NCBI GenBank assembly: GCA_902520595.1
Contig: CABYOM010000007.1
Span: forward strand, 1-43,578
DNA length: 43,578 nt
Reading direction: 5' to 3'
DNA from: an uncultured Candidatus Poseidoniales archaeon
Lineage (GTDB): Archaea > Thermoplasmatota > Poseidoniia > Poseidoniales > Poseidoniaceae
Below the pieces are notes generated by a model. That model was not told where the DNA came from and ran no database searches. It was given only the letters and a program-made list of their open reading frames with translations. How positions within the stretch are numbered: the first letter of the stretch is position 1; every line of letters begins with the position of its first letter. The translations under genes were made by a program, and so were the position numbers. This document shows positions 9,360-18,147 of the stretch, one piece after another.

Positions 9360-9556
9360 GATTAGAAGAGGCGGGTGTTTGGTTTCAAACCTTCTCCGTA
9401 GCCGTTTCTTTAGGATAAGTCATATTGGGTGAAAAGTCATTCATTATGCATATCCTTGAGTAATACGATATGAAAAACCGTTCAATAGTCCTTTTACACG
9501 GATTCCTGTTGAAGTGAAATGCAAGAGGTCTTGAACCCGACCGATGTGGAAGGAGC

Positions 9557-10579
9557 ATGGCGAGTCCTTGGACTGCAGATGAAAAGGGGTTCATGCAACG
9601 GGCTCTTGAAGTCGCAGAACGCGGGCGAGCAAAAGTTAGCCCCAATCCTCTGGTAGGCTGTGTGTTGGTCAAGGATGGGGTTGTGATTGCTGAAGGGTGG
9701 CACGACCATCTCGGTGGTTTACATGCTGAACAAATGGCGATACACGACGCAGAATCGAACGGTCATTCACCCAACGGTGCCGTTGCCTACGTGACTCTAG
9801 AACCTTGCAATCACTTCGGACGGACACCTCCGTGCACTGAAGCACTGATGTGGGCGGGTGTCAAGGAAGTCGTTGTCGCTCACTACGACCCAAATCCAAC
9901 CGTTCGTGGTAAAGGAATCCAAGTTCTTCAGGATGCAGGAATTGAGGTGCGTCAAGGACTGTTAGAGGATGAAGCCTCTATCCAAATGCATCCGTTTTTA
10001 CATTGGTGCCAACATCGTCGCCCTTTGGTGACGGTCAAGATGGCGGTCGATGCCAACGGTTCTGTCGATGATAGAAGTCAAACTCCACAACGTTTCACTT
10101 CCGATGCTTGCCTTGATCTTGTCCATGCACTACGTAAAGAATGCGACGCAATACTCGTTGGTGTGGAAACAGTCGTTCGTGACAATCCACAGTTGACGGT
10201 TCGTCGCGTCCCAACAGAACGTCAACCTCTTCGAATCATCATCGACCCGAACCAGCGAACTCCAACAGACGCCCTGCTTTTGACCGATGAACATGAAACA
10301 CTTGTGATGGGTGATGACTTTACTTCCTTGCCAGCTCTGCTCAATCTTCTTGGTGATAAAGAAATACAGCGATTAATGGTTGAAGGAGGACCGACAACTG
10401 TTGGCACTTTTTTGGACCAAGGTTTCGTTGACGAGTTTTATCTGATTCAGAGCAAAGTCATCCACAAGCAACCGATTGCTTCCAACATTGATGCACGACG
10501 ACTTATCTCTGCGGGCCTTTCCCACACATCTACCGAATCATGGGGAGATGAAACCGTACAAATTTGGACTCGCCATTGA
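9557..10579 (+). CDS. ribD: Riboflavin biosynthesis deaminase/reductase RibD
   Basis: Bifunctional enzyme of flavin synthesis: the N-terminal zinc deaminase acts on the first pyrimidine intermediate and the C-terminal domain reduces its ribose side chain with NADPH. The deaminase shows PNPLVG (30-34), LHAE (His56, Glu58) and EPCNHFGRTPPC (Cys84, Cys93), a complete zinc site. The reductase (about 145-340) has VTVKMAVDANG, a DAILVGVETVVRDNPQLTVR segment and VEGGPTTVG. It is full length at 340 residues. An AAGGAG lies very close to the ATG, but the start keeps the conserved DE-x2-(F/Y)M-x-RAL opening. Many archaea split or lack this bacterial-type fusion, so it may have been acquired. Confidence 0.94.
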   Translation: MASPWTADEKGFMQRALEVAERGRAKVSPNPLVGCVLVKDGVVIAEGWHDHLGGLHAEQMAIHDAESNGHSPNGAVAYVTLEPCNHFGRTPPCTEALMWAGVKEVVVAHYDPNPTVRGKGIQVLQDAGIEVRQGLLEDEASIQMHPFLHWCQHRRPLVTVKMAVDANGSVDDRSQTPQRFTSDACLDLVHALRKECDAILVGVETVVRDNPQLTVRRVPTERQPLRIIIDPNQRTPTDALLLTDEHETLVMGDDFTSLPALLNLLGDKEIQRLMVEGGPTTVGTFLDQGFVDEFYLIQSKVIHKQPIASNIDARRLISAGLSHTSTESWGDETVQIWTRH

Positions 10580-10593
10580 GACTTGGGCAACGC

Positions 10594-11634
10594 TCAGACA
10601 GGTTCTTGTTCAATTCCTTCATTGGTAAATCGGCTTAAGAAATCCCACATAATCTGCCCCGTATCATAGAGTCCTTGATTTCCAGGAACGTAATATGGCC
10701 AGGCATTTGGCTCACCCCAATCGTTCACGTAGAGGTTGTGGTTTCCTTGGTGAACAGTAATCAGTTGCACTTCCGCTCCATTTTCACAATTCGAAAATCC
10801 GGTGGTCGTCATTAGACTACCTGGGCTATTGATATCGGGGATCGATCCTTCACAGCCGTTGTATTCAGCCCAGCGCATTAAGTTCTGAACAGCCCCAGTT
10901 GTCAGTGAATCCGTGTCTTCCTGCATTTCGGGATTATACAATGTACTTCTGGAAGACGTAGCATAAATGGCATGTTCATCTAAAAATCCGTGAAGTTCTA
11001 GCATAGGAACGGGAGTATAATCAGGCTTAACATCATACAACAAATAAAACGACGTACAAGCGACTGCAGCAATTTGATGGCTTGCATCCATGGCAAGTCT
11101 TTGAGCCATTCCGCAGCCGTTTGACCAACCGGTCACGTAAACTCTTGTTTCATCAATCGGCAACTCCTCTATGGCTAAATCGATGAGTGCCGATAAAAAT
11201 CCCGAGTCATCAATATCGTACACTGCCGCATCTGCACAGCACGTACCTTGATTCCATGAGGGGGAACCTCCCCCCATTGATGGGTCACCATCCCGGTGAA
11301 TACCCTGTGGGTAGAGAATTACAGCGCCCACATTATCAGCCAGTTCAGTCAGGCCAGTGTGATTTTTCTGGATGTGCATTGTTGAACCGTAGCCGTGAAG
11401 GTCGAGGAGAAGGGGGGCTGATTCGCTTTCAGAGATTGTTGATGGGATGTAGGATACCCAGCATCTTTGATCTTCTTCATGTTCCAAACATTGTTCAGTA
11501 TTGTTCCACGAGTGAGTAAAGTTCTGGGTCAATACTTCTTCCTTTTCCGAAGTTTGTTGGTTCTTGGGTTCAATGCAACCGGACAACAGGAGCGATAGCA
11601 GAATTGCTATACTGAACAACTGTCGTGTATTCAT
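10594..11634 (-). CDS. Secreted alpha/beta-hydrolase esterase lipoprotein (PHB-depolymerase/feruloyl-esterase-like)
   Basis: Extracytoplasmic esterase of the LpqC/polyhydroxybutyrate-depolymerase-like group. The start chosen at 11634 (MNTRQLF) gives a lipoprotein signal ending LLLSGC; starts up to 45 bases upstream only lengthen it. The oxyanion-side motif LLDLHGYGST, the nucleophile elbow GWSNGCGMAQ, an Asp-rich region and a late HQGNHN histidine make up a plausible catalytic set. Cysteine pairs (CC, CEGS) suggest disulphides outside the cell. It converges with ribD, with a 14-base gap. Cleavage of marine polyesters or plant-type esters is possible, but the substrate cannot be decided from sequence. 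Confidence 0.82.
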   Translation of the reverse strand: MNTRQLFSIAILLSLLLSGCIEPKNQQTSEKEEVLTQNFTHSWNNTEQCLEHEEDQRCWVSYIPSTISESESAPLLLDLHGYGSTMHIQKNHTGLTELADNVGAVILYPQGIHRDGDPSMGGGSPSWNQGTCCADAAVYDIDDSGFLSALIDLAIEELPIDETRVYVTGWSNGCGMAQRLAMDASHQIAAVACTSFYLLYDVKPDYTPVPMLELHGFLDEHAIYATSSRSTLYNPEMQEDTDSLTTGAVQNLMRWAEYNGCEGSIPDINSPGSLMTTTGFSNCENGAEVQLITVHQGNHNLYVNDWGEPNAWPYYVPGNQGLYDTGQIMWDFLSRFTNEGIEQEPV

Positions 11635-11691
11635 CGAATTTCCGAACAGGGTCTTAATCATAAACATAACTACGACCACGCTTGATTGCAG

Positions 11692-12459
11692 TTAAAGTCG
11701 GCTACGAATGAAGACCAATGCCATCATTGCCATATTGGCGCCAAGTATTAATTCCGGCAGAAAAATGAGATTTTCAGAAACAGCGAGGGCGAAAATGACC
11801 AATGACTGCATTCCAAATCCCAACGATGAGGAAACGGTTAATTCAAACTTCAAATCCTCAGACCCATTGCCAGCTAGACCACTGATAATTCGGTCTTGCC
11901 AACTAAAGAAAAGGAGGTAGACTGAATGGAAAATATTGACATTTGTTTGATTTTCCCACGGGTAAGCAAGCGGTCGCTTGCGCTCATCAATACGACTCGT
12001 AGCATCTCCAGTGCCCATTGTTCGCATCAATATTGAATAATGATTGAACAATGAATACTGAAATAAAATTGCTAAAATAAGTGCACAGGTGAGCCAAGCC
12101 TCCCAGTCAAAAAGAGTTCCAAAAGCTACCATGACGGCAATTAAGCCAATCGTATCTGCTACGGTATCCCAATATCTTCCAACATGCGAAGGTCTTTCTC
12201 GCATTCGGGCTAACTCACCATCGACCGCATCAATCACTCCTTTGATGATGAGGAGAAAGCATGCAAGAATTGTCTGTCCTTGTAAAATCAGCCACGCACA
12301 GTAGATGGTGAGGATTAAATGGAAATTCGTAACTTGGATGACTGGCACTGGTTTTTCTTTGAGGAACCGAGCGATTACACGAGCGATTGGTCGACCCCAT
12401 TCTGATAAATCGATGACGCTTTTGTCGCCGTATTTCTTGAATCCCACTGATACGCCCAT
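11692..12459 (-). CDS. CDP-alcohol phosphatidyltransferase family membrane enzyme
   Basis: Integral membrane enzyme that swaps the CMP of a CDP-alcohol for another alcohol, usually in phospholipid headgroup synthesis. The full signature D-x2-DG-x2-AR-x8-G-x3-D-x3-D is present: Asp77, Asp80-Gly81, Ala84-Arg85, Gly94, Asp98, Asp102. About six TM helices surround it in 255 residues. It is on the same strand as the esterase, 57 bases upstream of that gene's start, so the two may be co-transcribed. The headgroup (inositol, glycerol or serine) cannot be told from the motif. Confidence 0.88.
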   Translation of the reverse strand: MGVSVGFKKYGDKSVIDLSEWGRPIARVIARFLKEKPVPVIQVTNFHLILTIYCAWLILQGQTILACFLLIIKGVIDAVDGELARMRERPSHVGRYWDTVADTIGLIAVMVAFGTLFDWEAWLTCALILAILFQYSLFNHYSILMRTMGTGDATSRIDERKRPLAYPWENQTNVNIFHSVYLLFFSWQDRIISGLAGNGSEDLKFELTVSSSLGFGMQSLVIFALAVSENLIFLPELILGANMAMMALVFIRSRL

Positions 12460-12600
12460 GCTGTGCTAAAGTTTCTCATTGATAGCGTTCTGCTTTCTTT
12501 CAGGTACATATTGGACGGAGCATGACCCGTCCCAATCCTCGAGAAGTAAGGAGGAACTGCTATCTACACATCGCCTTTACGCTAAAATGAGGGAAATTGA

Positions 12601-13362
12601 ATGAAACTTCGACTCCACCAATTTCTTTCCAAATGTGGAGAATTTTCATCTAAAGCAGATGTTAAAAAAGCGATTTGGGATGGCGACATTACCGTGAATG
12701 ATTCAATTGTCAAAAACATCGCCTACGAATTTAAACCGGCAAAACGCTCTGTGAAATATCGTGGCAAGGAATTATTTCTCCCTGAAACCGATGTCTATTT
12801 TCTGCTCAACAAACCAGCAGGATGTATTTGTTCACGCCTGAATTCTCAAGAACTCGAACTTAACAAAAACTCTGTCTATGAGATTTTTCGAGACGCTGTG
12901 GAACCACCGGTGTATGAATCGCTGGTCACTGTCGGAAGACTTGACGAGGACACCACAGGTTTCCTCTTGGTTACAACGGATGGCAAGTTAGTTCATACGA
13001 TAACCGACCCTCACAAGAAAATTAAGAAAACCTATCGAGTTACAACAGAGGAGAAAATCACGGAAAAACAACTTGAATCAATACGAAATGGAGTTGCAGT
13101 TTCAGTGATTGAATACGGTTCTTTAGAAGAGTTTGAAACTCGTCCTGCAACCATTGAATTAGAGAGTGAATCATGCGCTTTGCTGACCATTGATGAGGGT
13201 AAAAAGCGCCAGATACGACGGATGTTTACGTCACTTGATAACCACGTCATTCGATTACATCGCATTTCTACAGAAGCAATGGTTCTTGATGATTTTAATT
13301 TACAGCCTGGACAGTTTTGCTCTTTAACACGTGAACAGATTAATCGCGCTTTATTCTCTTAA
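12601..13362 (+). CDS. RsuA/RluB-family pseudouridine synthase
   Basis: Converts a uridine in RNA to pseudouridine. An N-terminal S4 RNA-binding domain (about 2-50, RLHQFLSKCGEFSSKADVKKAI) precedes the catalytic domain, which has NKPAGCICSR (70-79) and GRLDEDTTGFLL with catalytic Asp115. The late motif EGKKRQIRRMF is typical of the RsuA/RluB/RluE group. It has 253 residues, a normal length. A GAGG lies eight bases before the ATG. This group is mainly bacterial; archaeal genomes normally use Cbf5 and Pus10, so lateral acquisition is likely. The rRNA target site is unknown. Confidence 0.92.
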   Translation: MKLRLHQFLSKCGEFSSKADVKKAIWDGDITVNDSIVKNIAYEFKPAKRSVKYRGKELFLPETDVYFLLNKPAGCICSRLNSQELELNKNSVYEIFRDAVEPPVYESLVTVGRLDEDTTGFLLVTTDGKLVHTITDPHKKIKKTYRVTTEEKITEKQLESIRNGVAVSVIEYGSLEEFETRPATIELESESCALLTIDEGKKRQIRRMFTSLDNHVIRLHRISTEAMVLDDFNLQPGQFCSLTREQINRALFS

Positions 13363-13435
13363 TTTGGAAAAAACTTCATAATAATTCAAAAATAACGGGA
13401 GTGAATGATAAATCACTGTTGCCTCTAGGAAGGTT

Positions 13436-14170
13436 ATGAGCGGTATCGGACTCGTACTCACCCTTGGAAAATCAACAGAGCATGTGAAAACCTCACTTCT
13501 CAAATACAGCCCCAATCATCTTATCCTCCTCACCAGTGAAGATTTTGCATCCACTGCAAGGCGCCAATTGAGTCATTGGAAAAAACAATATGACCTTGAG
13601 GGGGATGTCTTCGTGATTGAAAACCTATTCAGTAATGAGGCTTCGGAACACATTATGACACAAACTCTCTTAGCAATAGATTTCTTGAAAATGGCAGAAT
13701 TAGACCGAATTCTTCTCGGGATAACCGGCGGCACGATGCATATGGCTGCGGTCGCAGCCTCCGCTGCAACTATTGCTGATGTTCCAGTTTTTTATGTTAA
13801 GCAACCGGATGGAGACCAAGTTATTCAACCGAATAAAGATATTATTGAGATGCCAAGTTTGAGTGCATTTTCTATTTTGAGCAGTATGCCTCTTGAGGCG
13901 CTTGAATTGTTTGTTTCATCTTTCACAGACAAAGACAAAAAGGAGAAAGGCCAGATCACAGTGAGTGATGTAGCAACAGTTGGAATGCCCCCTTCCTATC
14001 TAAATTATCTGACTAAATACAGTGTCTTGGAGCAGATAGACGAATCAACATACACATTTACGTATACTGGAGTTAGTTTGATCCGGACTTTGCACTCTAA
14101 TCCTAACATTAGGAAGCTTATCAAGGCTAAAACAGAGCAACCAGAACATCTTGACCACATGTTTGGTTAG
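13436..14170 (+). CDS. CARF-like domain plus winged-helix regulator (HFX_2341/DUF6293-like)
   Basis: The N-terminal half (1-150) is a Rossmann-like domain with the hallmark ITGGTMHMAAVAA at 96-108. This corresponds to the TGGT loop of CARF/Csm6-type ligand-binding domains and of the archaeal HFX_2341 family. The C-terminal part (about 160-244) looks like a winged helix (ITVSDVATVGMPPSYLNYLTKYSVLEQ, then a beta wing). This architecture fits a ligand-responsive transcription factor. No CRISPR array or cas gene is visible in the window, so a link to cyclic oligonucleotides is only possible. An AGGAAGG ribosome-binding site fixes the start. Confidence 0.75.
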   Translation: MSGIGLVLTLGKSTEHVKTSLLKYSPNHLILLTSEDFASTARRQLSHWKKQYDLEGDVFVIENLFSNEASEHIMTQTLLAIDFLKMAELDRILLGITGGTMHMAAVAASAATIADVPVFYVKQPDGDQVIQPNKDIIEMPSLSAFSILSSMPLEALELFVSSFTDKDKKEKGQITVSDVATVGMPPSYLNYLTKYSVLEQIDESTYTFTYTGVSLIRTLHSNPNIRKLIKAKTEQPEHLDHMFG

Positions 14171-14198
14171 AATGGGAGGAAGGATTATTCGAGGGTTC

Positions 14199-14534
14199 TC
14201 AAGGAACATGTGCCCCACAGTCTCGGCATTCCTCTTCACTGCTAATAATCCTCAAGTTTTCTGAGGAACATTTCGGGCAACGACGTTTTTGTGTAGACCC
14301 TAGACGGCAAGCCGGCTCATCCCAGAATGGAGACATTGAGTCTCGGAAATCACGGTGGCCACGCACTTCCTCCTTGACGACTAGAATTGATTTAATTTGA
14401 GAAAGGTCGACTTCCTTGTCATCGATATAAACAATGTTTTGCGCACATCCAGAGTATCCACATTTGTGGTTCGAACAGTTTATGTTATTCGCGTTATCAA
14501 CGAAACTGAGGTCTCCGCATTTTGGACAAAACAT
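14199..14534 (-). CDS. Two-zinc-ribbon protein resembling TFS/RpoM, atypical C-terminal ribbon
   Basis: A 111-residue protein with an N-terminal zinc ribbon (CPKC near residue 3, a further Cys/His pair in NCSNHKCGYSGC) and a C-terminal ribbon (RCPKC and CRDC). The opening FCPKCG and the spacing between ribbons resemble archaeal TFS/RpoM, homologues of TFIIS and Rpb9. TFS proteins normally carry an acidic RSADE-type hairpin in the C-terminal ribbon that stimulates RNA cleavage; here that stretch reads SSEEECRDC and lacks the pattern. It may therefore be an inactive paralogue or an unrelated zinc-ribbon protein. The start is the ATG at 14534, with a GTG three bases earlier. It converges with the CARF-like gene, 28 bases away. 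Confidence 0.7.
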   Translation of the reverse strand: MFCPKCGDLSFVDNANNINCSNHKCGYSGCAQNIVYIDDKEVDLSQIKSILVVKEEVRGHRDFRDSMSPFWDEPACRLGSTQKRRCPKCSSENLRIISSEEECRDCGAHVP

Positions 14535-14656
14535 CACATTATGAAGTACTTGGGCTGATTGTTTTTTGTCATTTTTAATAGATTTTCATTGATACATGCT
14601 TATAGTGAAAATACCCTATCGCAGCCATTCCAAAGCCGAGAATATTCAATAAAAGT

Positions 14657-14785
14657 ATGCAGAGTAATGCAAACTATCACAGAATATTCAATGAGGCAAT
14701 CCGTGCAGAAGCGCCAACAGGTACCGAAGTATTCGACACATCACCGACTTCAGACACAATGTTTCCGGAAGAACCGAAGCGATAA
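14657..14785 (+). CDS. Possible small ORF, 42 residues
   Basis: In the 276-base gap between the zinc-ribbon and TPR genes an ATG frame encodes a 42-residue, acidic, soluble-looking peptide (starts MQSNANYH, ends FPEEPKR). Its codons look like those of neighbouring real genes. The frame stays open back to 14609, and the 12-mer AGAATATTCAAT occurs twice in frame (14639 and 14680), giving RIFN both times. There is no clear ribosome-binding site. An overlapping 83-residue frame (14559-14810) has less gene-like composition. It could also be the remnant of a longer gene. Confidence 0.35.
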   Translation: MQSNANYHRIFNEAIRAEAPTGTEVFDTSPTSDTMFPEEPKR

Positions 14786-14813
14786 GTGTTCAGCCGGCTC
14801 AAGAAAGTGAGAA

Positions 14814-16247
14814 TCAAAAACCGTTTTCTTGTAACCATCCGGTGACTGCAATGTTGTTTTGCCGCAAAACCGATGCTGCCTCGGTTAACAACTTTTGGCG
14901 TTGAGGAATGTTTTGTTGTTGTTCAGCAATTGCTGCCAGTTGGATAAGTGCGTCTGAGTGACCTTCATGGTCATTGACCGTTTTAGCCAGTCGTCGACTT
15001 TGTTCGAATCGTTCAGCAGCAGATTCAAGTTGATTACGATACAGATGCGTGTTGCCAATATTGAACAGTGCAATTCCTTCACCTTGTCGGTCTCCTAATT
15101 GGCGCATGATGGCTAACGATTCGTTGAAGTGGTGCTCAGCCTGTTCAAATTGGTCTTGTTCTTCAAAAAAGACGCCTAGGAGGTTCAATGTATCGGATTG
15201 TCCGCGCAAGTCTGAAAGCTTCTTTTTCATTTTGAGAGCCATTTTGTATAAGCGTTCAGCTTCGATATAATCGCCCCGCTGTTTGGCTTGGGATGCCAGC
15301 TGAATATGCGAGAAAGCCTCGCCTCTTCGGTCACCAATTTGACGCTTGATAGCAACGCTTTCGTTGGTTAATCTTTGGGCGTCACTGGTATTTCCAAGGT
15401 GCTCAGCCACCGTAGCGAGGTTGGCGAGAATAATCGCTTCACCCTCCAAATCTTTCTGCTTTCGTTTGATAATGAGGCCTTGTCGATAATGCATTTGAGC
15501 GGCTTGATATTCTTTCTTGGTTTCCAAAATATTCCCTAGACCGATCAATGCTACAGCAACACCGTTTTCATCTGCATGGCTTTCTTTGATGGTAAGCGCT
15601 TGTGAAAACAAGTCTTGCGCTTGGTCATACTCGTTACCAGTGAGAGCGAGATTCGCCATAGCCAAAATGACATCGGCTTCCCCGTTCTTTTCATCCAATT
15701 CGAGTTTTATTGCTTGTGCAGTACGGAAATTTTCGTATGCATTACCCGCATCTCCTTGGTTGAGTGAAACATAGCCGATATTAATCATAGCGTCCGCCTC
15801 ACCGCTGCGGTTTCCTTCCGCACGGAATGTTTGAAGAGCTCGCTGATACGAATCGAGTGCTGCTTGATATCGGCCGGTTAATCGTGCTGCATTTCCGAGT
15901 TTCAAGTCAGTTGAGCCTTGAACTTTCACACCGCGAGAAGTGAGCTCATCTCCTGCTTTGAGAAGGTTTTTGACGCCAGATATCTGTTGATTTGATGGGT
16001 TTGAATTTTGAATATTCCCACTAAATCCCATTTGTTCAAGTGCCATAACCATTGCTTTGGCCATATCTTCTGGACTGTTTTGAACAATCGTCTGTGAAGT
16101 TAAATCACCCATGATGACGCTGTCAACAATTTTCTGGTGCGTGAAGACATTTGCACCTGATGTGTGTTGAACATCAGAACCTACAGGCACCCATTCAGAG
16201 CCGGTCCATTCCGATTTCCCATCTGGGCTCAGTGTGCGCTCTACCAT
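14814..16247 (-). CDS. TPR-repeat protein
   Basis: From about residue 95 to the end the 477-residue protein is a tandem of roughly nine 40-residue tetratricopeptide repeats, with the pattern G-x2-A-x4-LG-x3-L-x3-G-x-Y-x2-A, of the kinesin-light-chain style. Such arrays are protein-binding scaffolds. The first 25 residues contain LSPDGKSEWTGSEWVPV, a short Trp-containing module similar to those before membrane or scaffold domains in actinobacterial and archaeal proteins. No catalytic domain is seen. It is divergent from the VWA gene across a 130-base gap, so the two may share a control region. Confidence 0.85.
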   Translation of the reverse strand: MVERTLSPDGKSEWTGSEWVPVGSDVQHTSGANVFTHQKIVDSVIMGDLTSQTIVQNSPEDMAKAMVMALEQMGFSGNIQNSNPSNQQISGVKNLLKAGDELTSRGVKVQGSTDLKLGNAARLTGRYQAALDSYQRALQTFRAEGNRSGEADAMINIGYVSLNQGDAGNAYENFRTAQAIKLELDEKNGEADVILAMANLALTGNEYDQAQDLFSQALTIKESHADENGVAVALIGLGNILETKKEYQAAQMHYRQGLIIKRKQKDLEGEAIILANLATVAEHLGNTSDAQRLTNESVAIKRQIGDRRGEAFSHIQLASQAKQRGDYIEAERLYKMALKMKKKLSDLRGQSDTLNLLGVFFEEQDQFEQAEHHFNESLAIMRQLGDRQGEGIALFNIGNTHLYRNQLESAAERFEQSRRLAKTVNDHEGHSDALIQLAAIAEQQQNIPQRQKLLTEAASVLRQNNIAVTGWLQENGF

Positions 16248-16377
16248 GTTTCTAACAAAAGGTGTTCAACTATCTAAGTATTGTTTCATTGATAAATTTC
16301 TTATCGACGAACTATGAAGTAAGTACTATTAAATCATATATCAAGCCAACGAACACACAAACGCGGGGGGCAGAAAC

Positions 16378-18099
16378 GTGGTAAAAATTGCAATTTATGT
16401 TGACACCTCCGGGTCAATGAATGAACGAATCCATGGAGAATTAGATGAAGATTTCAGCGGTGAATCGCGTTCAGTACTTGGTAAAATCTTTCGCGGACTA
16501 GGAATGAAAGGTCGAGTAAAAAAACATCTTGTTGCACAAGCGATGTGGCAAAATCTTGTTCCAACGTTCAAAGACAGGCAAACAAAAATTTCAACCATCA
16601 ACAGCAGGGGCAGATCACGTAATCTTGCTCCGCTTGAATTTCGAACTGAAGAGGAATTGTTGAAGGTTAAGTTTCCAAAACCCAATGGTGGCACGTACCT
16701 GTGGAAGTTTTTAGTTGAAGAAGCAGAAGAACTTGCCAAAGACAGTGTTGACTGGCTGTTTTTCTTAATCAGTGATGGAATGGACATGAGTTCACCTCCA
16801 CCGTTCAGTGGAGTGCAAGGATTTCAACCTTGTATTGAAGCCATCAAAAGCATCGGTATCGATGTCGAGTTCCACATTATCGGCCTAGGTTTGCCAGACT
16901 CTTCAGTGAATGTTTTTCGTCAAGTAAGTGGCGCAAGCGGTGGTTCGTTTGTCAACATTGTCGAAGCCGGAGATGACGTTGAACAGGCTGTAGAAGAAGT
17001 TGGTAGTGCAGTCGAAGAATCTTTGAATCCAATTGCGCGAATGGCAAGTCGTCAGAGAAGGCAACAGGAGTATCTCGAATCTCGGCAAGAAGGTGACCTT
17101 GAAATCACGACTGAAATCACTCCTCCTTCTCGCTCCTATTCAGGATATACGTATGGTGAAGTTACAATTGAAGACACCAACCCTGAACAACTTTCTCAAT
17201 GGCAAAACGACCTCCTCAGAATTCGAGGTGATGAGAAAATTGAGAACATTCAATCCTATGAGAACTGGGTTTCAATGCGTTCTACACCACTCTTCTCCGA
17301 GACCCCAGGTATCCCAATTGATTCATGGGCGCTGTCTGCGGATGACGTCTCTCTTCTTGCCAGTATGAAAATCGACAATTTGTTCACATTCCTTTCACAA
17401 ATTCGGCGGTCCGACGTACCTATCGAAAACCGAAGAATCATTGTCCGTGGCGAGAATATCTCTGAATCATTACTTGACACACTTGCGAATTCCGGTGCTC
17501 GAGTTGTCATTTATCCTGAAGAATTACCACCTCCACCACCTCCGGAGTTGGATGATGAAAAATGGGAGCGCAATGAGTATGACTTCAATGACAATCCAAC
17601 TCGAGAATGGGATATTTACCCTCATCTTGGAGCCAGCAAGGCTCGCTATTCGGTCGTTGTAGACCCACCAGCATTCCCGGAATACGTCGACAAACTCTCT
17701 CAAGCTTTTGAGCGAAAAAACTTGGCTGCTGATTTAGAATCGAAACTTCGCCCAATACAACGTTCATACGCAGAAGCCGTTTTCAAACCGTCATGGCAAC
17801 ATCTCAACGCAAATTGGGTTCCGGACGATTGGCCTTCTCTGTTTTCTCTAGATCCTCAAGAGGTTGGTGAAGCGTTTTGTGAATCGCTTCGAATCGCCTA
17901 TGTTCAAGTGGCTCATGAGTGGTTAATTTCACATGGTAACCGTCCAAAATTCGTCTTGGTTCGACTTTCAAATGAATCCAAGTCACTTGGATTACACAAA
18001 CATCCTTGCTACCTTGAGTTCCAAACACTTCTCGCTGACATGTTCCACTATCAAAGCACAAACCAAGGGATAAAAAAGCCCCGAGTAGAGTATTGGTGA
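16378..18099 (+). CDS. von Willebrand factor A domain protein
   Basis: The N-terminal VWA domain (1-220) has a complete metal-ion-dependent adhesion site: DTSGS with Asp9, Ser11 and Ser13, a Thr in GGTYLWKF, and the later Asp in ISDGMDM. The rest (about 225-573) is not a family I recognise. It contains a Pro run (EELPPPPPPELDD) and a C-terminal alpha-helical part (about 430-573) with several tryptophans. There is no signal peptide, so it is cytoplasmic. The start is GTG, preceded by a G-rich site. It is divergent from the TPR gene. Cytoplasmic VWA proteins often act with chaperone-like ATPases, but none is adjacent. Confidence 0.85.
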   Translation: MVKIAIYVDTSGSMNERIHGELDEDFSGESRSVLGKIFRGLGMKGRVKKHLVAQAMWQNLVPTFKDRQTKISTINSRGRSRNLAPLEFRTEEELLKVKFPKPNGGTYLWKFLVEEAEELAKDSVDWLFFLISDGMDMSSPPPFSGVQGFQPCIEAIKSIGIDVEFHIIGLGLPDSSVNVFRQVSGASGGSFVNIVEAGDDVEQAVEEVGSAVEESLNPIARMASRQRRQQEYLESRQEGDLEITTEITPPSRSYSGYTYGEVTIEDTNPEQLSQWQNDLLRIRGDEKIENIQSYENWVSMRSTPLFSETPGIPIDSWALSADDVSLLASMKIDNLFTFLSQIRRSDVPIENRRIIVRGENISESLLDTLANSGARVVIYPEELPPPPPPELDDEKWERNEYDFNDNPTREWDIYPHLGASKARYSVVVDPPAFPEYVDKLSQAFERKNLAADLESKLRPIQRSYAEAVFKPSWQHLNANWVPDDWPSLFSLDPQEVGEAFCESLRIAYVQVAHEWLISHGNRPKFVLVRLSNESKSLGLHKHPCYLEFQTLLADMFHYQSTNQGIKKPRVEYW

Positions 18100-18147
18100 T
18101 GCTTTTCACATACTTAGACACAAATACTACTTTACAGAGGCCTGCCT

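Noticed and set aside
14559-14810. 83-residue frame overlapping the small ORF
   Set aside because: Composition is unlike a folded protein and codons fit a different frame better.
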